From the NCBI GenBank assembly GCA_964453205.1, contig CAYVRC010000001.1, forward strand, positions 62,001-126,000: a stretch of 64,000 nt of DNA, read 5' to 3'. Shown in pieces: positions 1 to 9,017 of this stretch. Source of the DNA: Crateriforma sp964453205. GTDB taxonomy: Bacteria > Planctomycetota > Planctomycetia > Pirellulales > Pirellulaceae. A model generated the notes under the pieces. It did not search any database and was not told where the DNA came from. It saw only the letters and a program-made list of their open reading frames with translations. The translations under genes and the position numbers were made by a program. Position 1 is the first letter of the stretch, and each line of letters begins with the position of its first letter.

Positions 1-2
1 GC

Positions 3-1373
3 TTCGACGGGACTCAAATCGATGCTGTCCATCAGCGATTGGATGCGACGGTTCCTTGGGGACAAACACCGCTGCATCTGGCGATTCATCTCGCGATGAA
101 TGACATGGCCGGTCGCGGTACCGACATCACAAAAGACGTCATCGTGATTACCGATGGGCAGAACTACCAGTTCAATCCTTCTGCTGACGCGGTCATACCC
201 TTGGACCGATTGGTAGCGACGGCAAAGTCGGAGCAGATTCGCGTGCACATCATTGGGTTCGGCTTACCCGACGCGGAGGCAGTCACCGCGATCAAGCAAT
301 TCGAGCGAATCGCTGAAGGCAGTGGCGGCAAGACCTATCATGAGGTCGACGAAGCAACAGATCTGCTTCGGGAGCTGGAAGGTTTCGACGACACGGGGGC
401 CTTCAGCATTCGGGTCGCAGGATCCGAGGTTTCATCACCTCTCTTTGGTCAAGTCGCGACCATTCCCGACGTGATCGCTGACAATACTGAGTTGGAGATC
501 GTCGTCGCCGGGCAAAAGCATGTCGTGCCGATCTGCCCGGGCAATCATCTGAAATTTGCGGTGGACGAAACCGGACGTTCACTTACTTCGATTCCGTATC
601 GGGCAGGTGTTCCGCAGTATGTGTCGTTATCAACAACTTCCGGATCACTGGTATCGGCCCGCCTCGCCCTCCATCGTACCAATCGGATCGGCGATGACCT
701 CAAGATTCGATTCTCGATTCAAGGGTCAAACGGGCTCGTTCCGCCACGCCCCGAGTTCATGTGGTTCGAAGTCAATTGCGAAGATGCGGACGGCAAAACG
801 TCTCGCATCTATCGGACGTCTCAGGTGCAATGGGTTGATCACACCTCATGTCCGGTGGGTGAGATTCGATGTCTTCGATGGCCGGCAGAAGCCACGGAGT
901 TCTCGTTTCGAGCGTGGTGCTGCAAGACGAAACCACAGGGTCAGACCGTGCGATTGCATGTCACGGCGAGTGAAGCGGAAGCTCTTCCGGGGCATCCGGG
1001 AGTGACCTATGAACTCCGGCACACGGACCGGGAGACGCGTTTGACGTTGCGATACGACGCAAGCGATCGCGTCCACGAGAAGATCCCAGGACCGAATCGG
1101 ACGGTGAGGTCCGGTCGGCTGGCCGTCCAGTTGAATGAAGCGTCAAAGCACGGGTCCACTCAATGGTATGACGACGACCGCCACATGAGCGTCCATTCTT
1201 TCACGCGAAGTCACGATATTTCACGTGACAACGCGAGTCATTCCGTGGTGGATTCTGTTCGGGGGGCCGACGAGGCGGTCAGCTTTTGGATCGGCAGCGA
1301 AAGTGAGATCAAGGACGCCTCAGCGTCAACAGACGGTCCGCTCCGTCAAAGTGTGCGAAGCATGAGGTTGTAG
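3..1373 (+). CDS. VWA-domain protein, 5' end cut by window
   Basis: The reading frame is open to the window edge, so the start lies upstream. A TTG at 39 is internal to the open frame and need not be the start. The N-terminal part resembles a von Willebrand factor A domain: TPLHLAI fits the MIDAS threonine region, followed by the hydrophobic strand VIVITDG with the second metal-coordinating Asp, and then a strand ending in IIGFG. The DxSxS part of the MIDAS would be before base 1. Roughly 300 residues after the VWA fold show no domain I recognise, and the C-terminus is Ser/Asp rich. It converges on the T6SS operon. A link to that system is possible but is not shown by the sequence. Confidence 0.75.
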   Translation, partial: FDGTQIDAVHQRLDATVPWGQTPLHLAIHLAMNDMAGRGTDITKDVIVITDGQNYQFNPSADAVIPLDRLVATAKSEQIRVHIIGFGLPDAEAVTAIKQFERIAEGSGGKTYHEVDEATDLLRELEGFDDTGAFSIRVAGSEVSSPLFGQVATIPDVIADNTELEIVVAGQKHVVPICPGNHLKFAVDETGRSLTSIPYRAGVPQYVSLSTTSGSLVSARLALHRTNRIGDDLKIRFSIQGSNGLVPPRPEFMWFEVNCEDADGKTSRIYRTSQVQWVDHTSCPVGEIRCLRWPAEATEFSFRAWCCKTKPQGQTVRLHVTASEAEALPGHPGVTYELRHTDRETRLTLRYDASDRVHEKIPGPNRTVRSGRLAVQLNEASKHGSTQWYDDDRHMSVHSFTRSHDISRDNASHSVVDSVRGADEAVSFWIGSESEIKDASASTDGPLRQSVRSMRL

Positions 1374-1543
1374 TTCTTGTGTCGCTTCTTCAACACTCGC
1401 GGTTCCAAACGTCCCGGAAGATCACCGACGGTGCATTTCAATATTTGCTTCAGTTGACACACGCAGTAGTTGAGTACGGATCCTGCCGCCATGAGTCCGC
1501 TGGCCATCAAGCCGTGTTGATTCGTTCTCGCGACGCTAGTCAT
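1346..1543 (-). pseudogene. Small ORF with IS4-type transposase C-terminal tail (relic)
   Basis: This 65-codon ORF starts 8 bases inside the preceding lipoprotein gene and runs into the 3' end of the VWA gene. Its last 25 residues contain PGRLEPRVLKKRHKNYNLM. That resembles the typical C-terminal tail of IS4-family transposases in planctomycetes (pattern PxRxEPRxxKRRPKxYxLM). The 37 residues before it do not look like transposase. I infer that only the tail of an insertion element survives here, at the boundary between two convergent genes. It could instead be an uncharacterised small protein translated by coupling. Family assignment rests on motif memory only. Confidence 0.45.
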
Positions 1544-2312
1544 GGCTGATCGCGTTTATGATCTCCGGTGGTGGTGTCTCTGCGGGAACCGTTGTCATTT
1601 CGTCCCAACCGCAAAAACCGGGATCCAGCGGGCCTCCGCATGAATCCAATGCAAGTCTCGCCAGACGACGGGCCTTCGAATTCGGCTCGGCCCAACAACA
1701 TGGTCCGTTTTTTTCGAACACCATCGACGTCAACTTTCCGCGAATCGGTTCGCTACAGCAATCTCCGCACCCGGCATCACAACCGACAGTCGAGCGAACG
1801 ATCGCTTCGACCGCCGCGACTCGGACATCCGCGGATGAATCATCTAAAGCGGCCAATAACCCCTCCTCGATGAGAGGTTCGCCGACACAACCTTCGGATG
1901 CCAACACCGCGATCGCCTTGATCTTTGCCGCCTTGGCCGCTTTCGCATGATGGACCTTATGGGCTGCGGCGATCGTGGGCGAGAGCGATCCTGCGTTGGC
2001 CGGATGAGAAAGCGGCAACGCAACCGGTTTGGGTTCCAGCGCTGGCACGAGAACGGCAACCCTCTCGCGAACGATTTGTCCCATCAATCGTGTGCGCTTG
2101 GCACAAACGTCCACGCCAAGGAAACGGGGCAAGGTCATCGGTGCCGCTAAACCTGCCCCTTCAACGCCCACGACACCAGCAGGAATACTTGCCGCTCGAT
2201 CAAGCTCCGCGACGCTGGCACAACCAGTCGAAAACGCGAAAATGATCCACGACACCAAAACGTGAAACGGCCGTCGTTTTTTATGACAATGTCTTGACAG
2301 GGTGTCGGTCAT
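1536..2312 (-). CDS. Cys-rich lipoprotein at end of T6SS operon
   Basis: 258 residues. A basic N-terminus is followed by a hydrophobic stretch ending in STGC (residues 28-31), a good lipobox, so the mature protein should be lipid-anchored at Cys31. Residues about 138-165 (PLIEEGLLAALDDSSADVRVAAVEAI) look like one HEAT repeat. The C-terminal part has many cysteines (VGCDAGCGDCC, GPCCW, DSCGG, GFCGW), which suggests metal binding or disulfides. It starts 5 bases after the stop of the 1499-residue protein, so it is the last gene of the T6SS operon. TssJ of canonical systems is also a lipoprotein, but no sequence likeness to TssJ is visible. A role as anchor or as immunity protein is inference. 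Confidence 0.7.
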   Translation of the reverse strand: MTDTLSRHCHKKRRPFHVLVSWIIFAFSTGCASVAELDRAASIPAGVVGVEGAGLAAPMTLPRFLGVDVCAKRTRLMGQIVRERVAVLVPALEPKPVALPLSHPANAGSLSPTIAAAHKVHHAKAAKAAKIKAIAVLASEGCVGEPLIEEGLLAALDDSSADVRVAAVEAIVRSTVGCDAGCGDCCSEPIRGKLTSMVFEKNGPCCWAEPNSKARRLARLALDSCGGPLDPGFCGWDEMTTVPAETPPPEIINAISHD

Positions 2313-2317
2313 CGCTA

Positions 2318-5300
2318 TCAGTCGATTCGTATCGGGGCGACCATGACGGGTGTCGGCGGATTGACGGCGACTGGAATACTTGCTTTTCGATTCATCCCTC
2401 GGTACAGACCTTCTACCTTGAGTCGATAGTTTCCCGCGGTGATACGTTCGAAAATGAATCGGCCATCAGCATTTGTTCGTACCGATTCAGGTAAATTCGA
2501 CTTAACAGCACCTGATTCGTCGCCATTTCTGAAAATATTATTTGAATCGCTCGGACTCTCCGGCTTTGGTTCGTCTTGTGGAATCAATGAAACCGTCATG
2601 CCGGCAACCGGCTGCTTGACGTAAGCAACGTGACCTTGAACCGCCGTGGCTTGGTTTGCCTTGATGGCTGCCAATTCTTTCGCCGTATAAATGTGCACCA
2701 GGACCGACTTTACATCACCAACATTCCCGGCCTTGTCGGTCGCTTGAACGAGCAATTCGTGCACACCGGATGCTAAGCCAGACGTCGGAATCGAAACCTT
2801 CCAATGCCCATCATTCATCTTTTGAGCCTGAACGGGTTTCACGTTCTTCGTAAAAGCCCGTTCGCCCGCCACGGCCCAGCCGGCCTGAACTGCTCCCTCA
2901 CCGCTCAATCCCTGATCATCGACCGTGATCGAAGCCATAACGTCGACCCCCGAAACCGCCGGCAATGGCGAAAAAATCTGTGTCGCTTGAACCTTTGGGG
3001 CGAGTTCATCCGAGACGACCTCCAGCGGACGACTGTAGGCCCTCAAGCCGCCACGCCGAAGGCTTGCCATGAGCGACACACGGCGATTGCGAAGCAAACC
3101 GACCGGCAAGGACAACCGATGCGGCCCCACCTTACTCTGAATACCAAAGCTACCGTCGCCGGCGATCCCCAACCATTGAAACTGAATTTCCACCGGGGTT
3201 GTGACCGACACCTCCGGCTCGTCCGCTAGAATGCGATCTCCATTGATGTCCATTCCCAACGAGACCATGTCCTGTCCGTAGCGGAAAAGGTGATCGCTGA
3301 CGTCCGCCCAAACGGCCGCTTCGATCGTTGTCACGGATTTTCCGACGATGATCTCGTGCTCGGGTTGCGTGATTGTCACGCTCCCCTGATCATCCGCCGG
3401 CCGAACATCGAATTCGCTTCGATCGCCCTCGATTTTGTAGACAAATGAACTGGGCCAGTCGTCCACCAGCAAGCGCACCATGATCGGGTGACCGATCGAC
3501 GCTGCCGTGCTGAAAATTTTTTTCAGCGTCTCGCCTGCTGCGACAATCGCTTCGCTGTTACCCAATCGCTTCCGGGTCACTTGATCCCTCAGTTCGATCT
3601 GCACTCTTGCCGGCGGACTGGCAAAGGGTGAATCTGAAGTCTTTCCGTGAATCTCCACCGTTAACCGGCGTCGCTCAAGATCAAACGCCAGCACGGGAGC
3701 GATCAGGCTGGACGGGCGCTGGACGCGAGGGCTCAGGTCAATCATCTGAACCCTCTTTTGCTGAAGATCGGTAACCTCACAAAGCAAAGTTCCGATCGTC
3801 TCGGGCGGTAGCGTGGGGTCCAACTTTTGCGTGGGAAAAAGTACCGGAGTACGATCGCCGAACTGCGTCACCAACCGAGGCATGACAGCCAACACATCTG
3901 GACGACCGTGCCTAGAAAACCACCGCTCCGACTGAACTTCATCCATCGTCGGCGGAATGGCTGGCAATGGAGTCGCCCAAGAAAGCAAGCGAATCTTAAC
4001 GGCTTGCACTTCGGGGTCGATTGCGTGCAAACGCAGCAGCACGAAGGCCGATCGATTGGCGTGCATGACGATCTGATCGGCAGTCCTCGACGGACTTCCA
4101 CCAGGCGCTAACGAGATTCGGCAAAAGTCGGTCAAGGGCATCTCCAACGGAACGTCTTGGCGATACTTTCGGTCCGCAGTGACCCAACGCACGTTGACAG
4201 CAGAATCCGAGGCCCGACCGGCGATTTGCGAACCCCGAGTCTTTCGGCGAAGTCGAACCGTGGCCGTTGAAGGCGACGAGTTTTCGGTATTCGAAGTCGC
4301 CGACGCACCGGATTCGGCCTGTTCGTTGGGCAACACCTGACCGATCTCCCGCACGCCGACGGCAGACGGTTCATCGCCAATCACCTCGGCGGTCAAAAGC
4401 AAGGGGTCAATTTCCACTTCCCATCGTCCTGGTGGTAATCGAACACCTTTCGGACGAACAGACAATTGCAAGACCGCTTCGTCCGATGTCGCGAGGGATC
4501 CTTGCAAAAAGGCTTGTAGTTCGACTTCGTCGGGAATCATCGCCGCGATGACTTCATTAAATGCCACAGCCAAACGTCGACAACGACTGCTTGATTTGGC
4601 GAGCTTTTTCCGTTCTTCGGGAGTCGCATCGGATGCGAACTCGGTCATTTCCTCGGCGATCGACTTCAGCACAACCGTCCATCGTACCGGAGGCATCATC
4701 TGGGTCAGCGCCGAGGGGCCCTTTTCCGATGCCGAAAGACTTTGACGCATCGCGTGACGGTACGCATCGACGGTATCACTCATTTCTTTCTCCGACGCTT
4801 TCGGATCGCCCAAGACCTCGATCGTGGTCGCGGAAAGCTTGTCCAAGGAATCCGAGCGGGTCTTCACGTCGCCGGACCGAAGCAACCGAATCGCCAGAGT
4901 CGATCGCGCGATCCGGATTCGTGTCGCGCGCAGAAATCGATCACTCTCCACATCAGCCGTTGACGCCTGCGGGCCAGTGGTCGTGGCAACTTTCTTTTGC
5001 GAACTCGATCGTTCGACCGCCCGGAGCCGATCTTCGACGACCTTGAGCAGGCTTTCACAAGTTTCGATGGTGGTTCCGCGTCGCAGAATCAACCAACGGT
5101 CCAAGTCGACCACCGCACCGAGCAATTGGCAAATCACGTCGTCCGATTCGGCACCGGCGTGAATCGGACTCGCCACCCACTCGTCCAACCGGTGCAAGAC
5201 CTCCCGCCGGATCTCACTTGCCTTGCGAACAGTTCTCGCGCCCTGACGAAGTTCGTTCATCGAGCGTATCGCTGTGTCGATGCGTTCATTCGCGTACGCG

Positions 5301-6817
5301 GCGGCGTCATGACGAACCGGACTGACCAAGCTCCGCTGCGCGTCCAACCGCGTCAAGCAGGCGACTTTCCACGGTTCAGAAAACCACTGGCGTACTGTCC
5401 TGTCCACACTCAGTTCGTTGGCCATCCACAGTCCCTTGATCAGTTTTTGCTTCAACGACCAAGGGATTTGCAGTTCCATGACTTGTCGTGCCCATACCAA
5501 TTCTTCCCAACTCGCTGCGGAAACCGCAGGAGACTTCAGCCACTCGACGGCATCTTGCTCGCGGGCATCGATGGTCAGTATTTTTCGAAATCGGGTCGCG
5601 ATCTCGTCACACTGTTCGCTACCAGATGTAGCGATCCCGTCGTCACGCAGCGCTATCGCCATGGCCAGCGAGACTGCCGTCACGCCGGTCTCGATTGACG
5701 CCCTCGGCGACGGATCATCGGTTTCTATTCTCGCAAAGTCCGCACCGGACGCTTTCACCGGATTCAGTCGAAAGCCGTCGGAACTCGCCTTTCCGATCGC
5801 CTTCGCGGCGATGACGGAGTCTTTACTTGAAGCGTCTTGATCCCCCCGGGCCACCGTCGAAACGGACTCGGCCGGAGTCATCGGAGCGAGCAACATCCTA
5901 TGCCAAAACGATCCGTTGCGATTGCTGAAGGACTGAGCACCGGGATCGCCACCGCCGGAATCCACACCGTCGACAGTCGCGCGACGCCATTCCTCAGCAC
6001 TGATCAATTCATCATCATTGCGGTCGGCTGAGGGACCAAAAGCGTGGATGATGCGACGAGTCAAGCTCGACACTTTGTCTCCGCCATCGGCTCGGCTTCG
6101 GATACCCTCGTTACCCGACACGACCATGATTGGTGAATCCTGGTAGCGATCGATTGTGGCATCGATGCATCGGGCAAGTTGCCAATTGGTCAACTCAGGC
6201 AGGCGTCCGATCGAACGTTGGTCGACATCGATGACGTCCAAAACGATGATCGTCGGATTGCCGGCCCGGGCTACTTGAGCAAACAAATGATGCAAATCGA
6301 TCGACTCGGGTCGAGCGGAAGACTTGCTTTGACGAGGCACGATGTAGGCTTGGTCGGCTTCGACCGTTGCCGCGCCGACCAAATGCATCATGATCGGTTG
6401 ATTCCGTTTTCGGTCCGCCAGCCAAGCCTTTGCACCGTCACCCGCCATGGCCGCGATCGTCTTCGGCGGTTCCACTCGAGCGACCCGAAGCGTCTTGGCG
6501 AAGTCGTGAAAGGCATGTGATGAGATCGTCGAGACATCCCCTGCCGTGTTTTCGGAAGGATCGGCGGTGGCCGAGCCGATGCAAACGAGCGTCAATCCAG
6601 TCGTCCCCAAAGGCCGAATGGCGACGACCAGGAAAAGCAGCGTGAGTCCTCCCAGCGTGATGAACAAGGCAGTCAGCGTACGCCAACCCACCGCCGAGCC
6701 GGACTTGGCCGAGTTCCAAGCCGCTAGTGTCGTTGATCCGGAAGTGGAATCGTTCCTGGTCATCAAATTTGACATCGTATCCGTCGTTGTCTGATCCGCC
6801 GCAGAAGACTTGTTCAA
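2318..6817 (-). CDS. 1499-residue membrane-anchored protein with Ig-like C-terminus, T6SS operon
   Basis: One transmembrane helix at about residues 48-67 is preceded by a Ser/Thr-rich cytoplasmic tail. Residues 70-280 form an alpha/beta region with the strand TIIVLDVIDVD, vaguely like a caspase or C14 fold but without a visible Cys/His pair. A canonical EF-hand loop follows (residues 265-276, Asp-Asn-Asp ending in Glu). The middle is helical and unrecognised. The C-terminus has an Ig-like domain (about 1270-1370, ending in HELLVQATDKAGNVGD) and a carboxypeptidase-regulatory or prealbumin-like domain (about 1450-1490, NADGRFIFERITAGNYRLKVEG). The ATG overlaps the PAAR stop as ATGA, so it is translationally coupled to the spike tip. 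It may be an effector, an adaptor or an envelope component. I do not recognise the family. Confidence 0.75.
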   Translation of the reverse strand: MNKSSAADQTTTDTMSNLMTRNDSTSGSTTLAAWNSAKSGSAVGWRTLTALFITLGGLTLLFLVVAIRPLGTTGLTLVCIGSATADPSENTAGDVSTISSHAFHDFAKTLRVARVEPPKTIAAMAGDGAKAWLADRKRNQPIMMHLVGAATVEADQAYIVPRQSKSSARPESIDLHHLFAQVARAGNPTIIVLDVIDVDQRSIGRLPELTNWQLARCIDATIDRYQDSPIMVVSGNEGIRSRADGGDKVSSLTRRIIHAFGPSADRNDDELISAEEWRRATVDGVDSGGGDPGAQSFSNRNGSFWHRMLLAPMTPAESVSTVARGDQDASSKDSVIAAKAIGKASSDGFRLNPVKASGADFARIETDDPSPRASIETGVTAVSLAMAIALRDDGIATSGSEQCDEIATRFRKILTIDAREQDAVEWLKSPAVSAASWEELVWARQVMELQIPWSLKQKLIKGLWMANELSVDRTVRQWFSEPWKVACLTRLDAQRSLVSPVRHDAAAYANERIDTAIRSMNELRQGARTVRKASEIRREVLHRLDEWVASPIHAGAESDDVICQLLGAVVDLDRWLILRRGTTIETCESLLKVVEDRLRAVERSSSQKKVATTTGPQASTADVESDRFLRATRIRIARSTLAIRLLRSGDVKTRSDSLDKLSATTIEVLGDPKASEKEMSDTVDAYRHAMRQSLSASEKGPSALTQMMPPVRWTVVLKSIAEEMTEFASDATPEERKKLAKSSSRCRRLAVAFNEVIAAMIPDEVELQAFLQGSLATSDEAVLQLSVRPKGVRLPPGRWEVEIDPLLLTAEVIGDEPSAVGVREIGQVLPNEQAESGASATSNTENSSPSTATVRLRRKTRGSQIAGRASDSAVNVRWVTADRKYRQDVPLEMPLTDFCRISLAPGGSPSRTADQIVMHANRSAFVLLRLHAIDPEVQAVKIRLLSWATPLPAIPPTMDEVQSERWFSRHGRPDVLAVMPRLVTQFGDRTPVLFPTQKLDPTLPPETIGTLLCEVTDLQQKRVQMIDLSPRVQRPSSLIAPVLAFDLERRRLTVEIHGKTSDSPFASPPARVQIELRDQVTRKRLGNSEAIVAAGETLKKIFSTAASIGHPIMVRLLVDDWPSSFVYKIEGDRSEFDVRPADDQGSVTITQPEHEIIVGKSVTTIEAAVWADVSDHLFRYGQDMVSLGMDINGDRILADEPEVSVTTPVEIQFQWLGIAGDGSFGIQSKVGPHRLSLPVGLLRNRRVSLMASLRRGGLRAYSRPLEVVSDELAPKVQATQIFSPLPAVSGVDVMASITVDDQGLSGEGAVQAGWAVAGERAFTKNVKPVQAQKMNDGHWKVSIPTSGLASGVHELLVQATDKAGNVGDVKSVLVHIYTAKELAAIKANQATAVQGHVAYVKQPVAGMTVSLIPQDEPKPESPSDSNNIFRNGDESGAVKSNLPESVRTNADGRFIFERITAGNYRLKVEGLYRGMNRKASIPVAVNPPTPVMVAPIRID

Positions 6818-7104
6818 TCACCGATCTGAACGGTGGGGCATCCTGCCAAGACTTGACCGCCGTGTTCGGTCGGATCCCCCACGCGAACCGCCGGCTTCCC
6901 GGCGATCAACACGCTCTGAGAACCCAAGATCAAGGCGTCCGGCGGACCCACACATTCGGCTTCGTCACCCACAATCGCAGCGGGCATCCCGCCGATTAAA
7001 ACGGTCGCCGCGCCGGGTCCGATGATCGGTCCTCCGACATGCGGAACGACACCGGTGACCTCCGAACAAGAATGATCGTCTCCGACTCTGGCCGCAGATG
7101 GCAT
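6814..7104 (-). CDS. PAAR-domain spike-tip protein
   Basis: 96 residues. The start at 7104 is chosen over an upstream in-frame start (7212) because AGGAG precedes it and the family normally begins MPxAARVGD. The sequence shows the repeated PAAR pattern: ARVGDDHSC, VLIGGMPAAIVGD, VLIAGKPAVRVGD and a final GCPTVQIGD. His and Cys residues (H11, C13, C50) fit the zinc-holding tip. PAAR proteins cap the VgrG trimer and sharpen the T6SS spike, often carrying effectors. The gene follows vgrG by 11 bases and overlaps the next gene by ATGA, the position usually held by a spike adaptor or cargo gene. Confidence 0.92.
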   Translation of the reverse strand: MPSAARVGDDHSCSEVTGVVPHVGGPIIGPGAATVLIGGMPAAIVGDEAECVGPPDALILGSQSVLIAGKPAVRVGDPTEHGGQVLAGCPTVQIGD

Positions 7105-7115
7105 GCTGCATTCTC

Positions 7116-8996
7116 CTAATTGATTTTGACAAGTCCGCCCTGAATTTGAACTTGCCCTCCCGCTTTGATCGTGATGCCCGACGGGGTGAGTTCGATCGTC
7201 GAATCGCCACACTTCAACGTTAATGTGGTTTGAGCTTCGATGGTAACGCCTCCGGCAGCGGCGGCAACGCTCAAGTCACCTTGCTTGATCGTCAAAGTGT
7301 CATTCCCGGCATTGATGGTGGTCGTGCGGTCTTGGCCGATCTGAATCGTCTGACTCCCCTCCCCACTTCCCACACCGACGGACAGCGTTTGATCGTTATA
7401 GATCTCCACCGTTTGGTCGCCGGCATCTTGCTTTTCAAAACCCACCTTCAGCGAATCACTATTTTCGACGACACGAATAAAATCTCGTTCGCTATGAAGA
7501 TAAATTTTTTCGGCATCCTTGGTATCGTCGAAGGATAATTCGTGAAAGCACTCGACGTCTCCCGCCTTCGTACTCCGGGTGCGCAACACCGTCTTGGCTT
7601 GTCCATCGGCCAAAGCCTCCGGGGGCATTCGATCGGCGTTGTAGACACGCCCGATCACGATCGGGCGATCCACGTCGCCGTCCAAAAACTGGACAATGAC
7701 TTCTTCACCGATCCGGGGAATCGCGATCGCGCCCCAGGCTTTTCCGGTCCAAGGCTGCGTCACACGAATCCAACACGAACTGGTGTCGTCGCCCTTGCCG
7801 TCGAGATCCCAAGCGAATTGAACCTTGATACGACCGAACGAGTCTGTCCAGATTTCTTCACCGCTCGGCCCCACAACCGTCGCCACCTGAGGCCCGGGCA
7901 TCGCGGGCTTGACCGTCGCCAAGGGAGCGCGAAAAGGAAGACTCGACGGCTGCAGTTGCAAGCCTGCTGAGCATTCAAAGCCGCCCGGACCGCTTCCCAT
8001 CGAAGCGACGTCGGTACAACTTGCGGTAAACTGATTTCCGACGATCAAATACTCTTGATTCAGTTCATCGCGCGGATGAGACTCGATCGTCAACAAGTTG
8101 CCCGCCTGCAATCCGTGCGTACCGACATCCACCGAAGCGGTCTGTTCGTTCGCGCTGACCGCTTCTGTTCGCACCCGCGCGTAGTACTGTCCGTCATCTG
8201 CCTCGAAATATCGACCGGGAAACTGATACCACTGCCACGTGCTAGGTGTTTCGGCGGCATTCTGACGAACGGTCAATTCTGCTTTGGGTTTCTGAAAGTC
8301 ATAATCTCGTAGCACGCAGGACGCGGTGGCGAAGCGTCGATGACTAGACCAATTCGAAACGCATGGTTCGCTTGTCTCAGTTATTTCACCGTGATAAGGC
8401 AGCGTCGCCAACGAATCGGCGGGCTGATGCGCACTGACATCATCGCACAACACCAGCGTGTGTTGGTCTTGAGAATAGAGAAAATAATAATAGATTCCTT
8501 CCTCTTCGAATAATCGGCTCAGAAAATCAAAATCCGATTCGTCATATTGGACGCAGTAAGCACGTTGTCGATAGGTTTGCGTCAACCGATCTTCCAGTTC
8601 CGCGGTGAACCCTCGTGCGTCAACGACGGTTTTCGCGATGTCGACGACCGTCTGTTGTTGAAAGATCCTTGACCCGCCGACGTGCCTCAGCAATCCGATC
8701 CAAGGGACCAGGGACACGCTGTACCGACAAAGTTCTTGGTTGCCATCGACCTGGGAGACTTCATCGACGTAACCGTGAAGGTGGCAAGGCGAGTCGCCCG
8801 CATCTCCGATACGAACAGACATCGGTTGTCCCAACAGATCCAGCGGATCGATATCATGCTTCAAACTGACCAAGCTCAGCACACCGACGAACGGTTGCCC
8901 TAGGCGTTCTTGCCAGCGGACGGCGGAGGGGACCAACACGTCATCACCCAACGGCGACGTGACGGCGATCGGACGACCGGCTTGGCTGAGATTCAT
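7116..8996 (-). CDS. vgrG: T6SS spike protein VgrG (TssI)
   Basis: 626 residues, the usual length of an unextended VgrG. The N-terminal half is gp27-like (LGQPMSVRIGD, CHLHGYVDEVSQVDG, YDESDFDFLSRLFEEEGIYYYF). The gp5-like OB fold follows (DSFGRIKVQFAWD, CWIRVTQPWTGKAWG, PRIGEEVIVQFLDGDVDRPIVIGRVYN). The rest is the beta-helix needle with repeats such as QTVEIYNDQTLSVGVG and SQTIQIGQDRTTTI. No C-terminal enzymatic domain is present, so any effector must ride on PAAR, on Hcp or as a separate cargo protein. It lies between tssG and the PAAR gene. Confidence 0.95.
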   Translation of the reverse strand: MNLSQAGRPIAVTSPLGDDVLVPSAVRWQERLGQPFVGVLSLVSLKHDIDPLDLLGQPMSVRIGDAGDSPCHLHGYVDEVSQVDGNQELCRYSVSLVPWIGLLRHVGGSRIFQQQTVVDIAKTVVDARGFTAELEDRLTQTYRQRAYCVQYDESDFDFLSRLFEEEGIYYYFLYSQDQHTLVLCDDVSAHQPADSLATLPYHGEITETSEPCVSNWSSHRRFATASCVLRDYDFQKPKAELTVRQNAAETPSTWQWYQFPGRYFEADDGQYYARVRTEAVSANEQTASVDVGTHGLQAGNLLTIESHPRDELNQEYLIVGNQFTASCTDVASMGSGPGGFECSAGLQLQPSSLPFRAPLATVKPAMPGPQVATVVGPSGEEIWTDSFGRIKVQFAWDLDGKGDDTSSCWIRVTQPWTGKAWGAIAIPRIGEEVIVQFLDGDVDRPIVIGRVYNADRMPPEALADGQAKTVLRTRSTKAGDVECFHELSFDDTKDAEKIYLHSERDFIRVVENSDSLKVGFEKQDAGDQTVEIYNDQTLSVGVGSGEGSQTIQIGQDRTTTINAGNDTLTIKQGDLSVAAAAGGVTIEAQTTLTLKCGDSTIELTPSGITIKAGGQVQIQGGLVKIN

Positions 8997-9017
8997 GTTC
9001 AGACGCGATGTATTGGA

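Noticed and set aside
2318..6817. Caspase/C14 peptidase call for the N-terminal alpha/beta region of the 1499-residue protein
   Set aside because: The strand TIIVLDVIDVD recalls the caspase fold but no catalytic His-Cys pair is visible where it should be.
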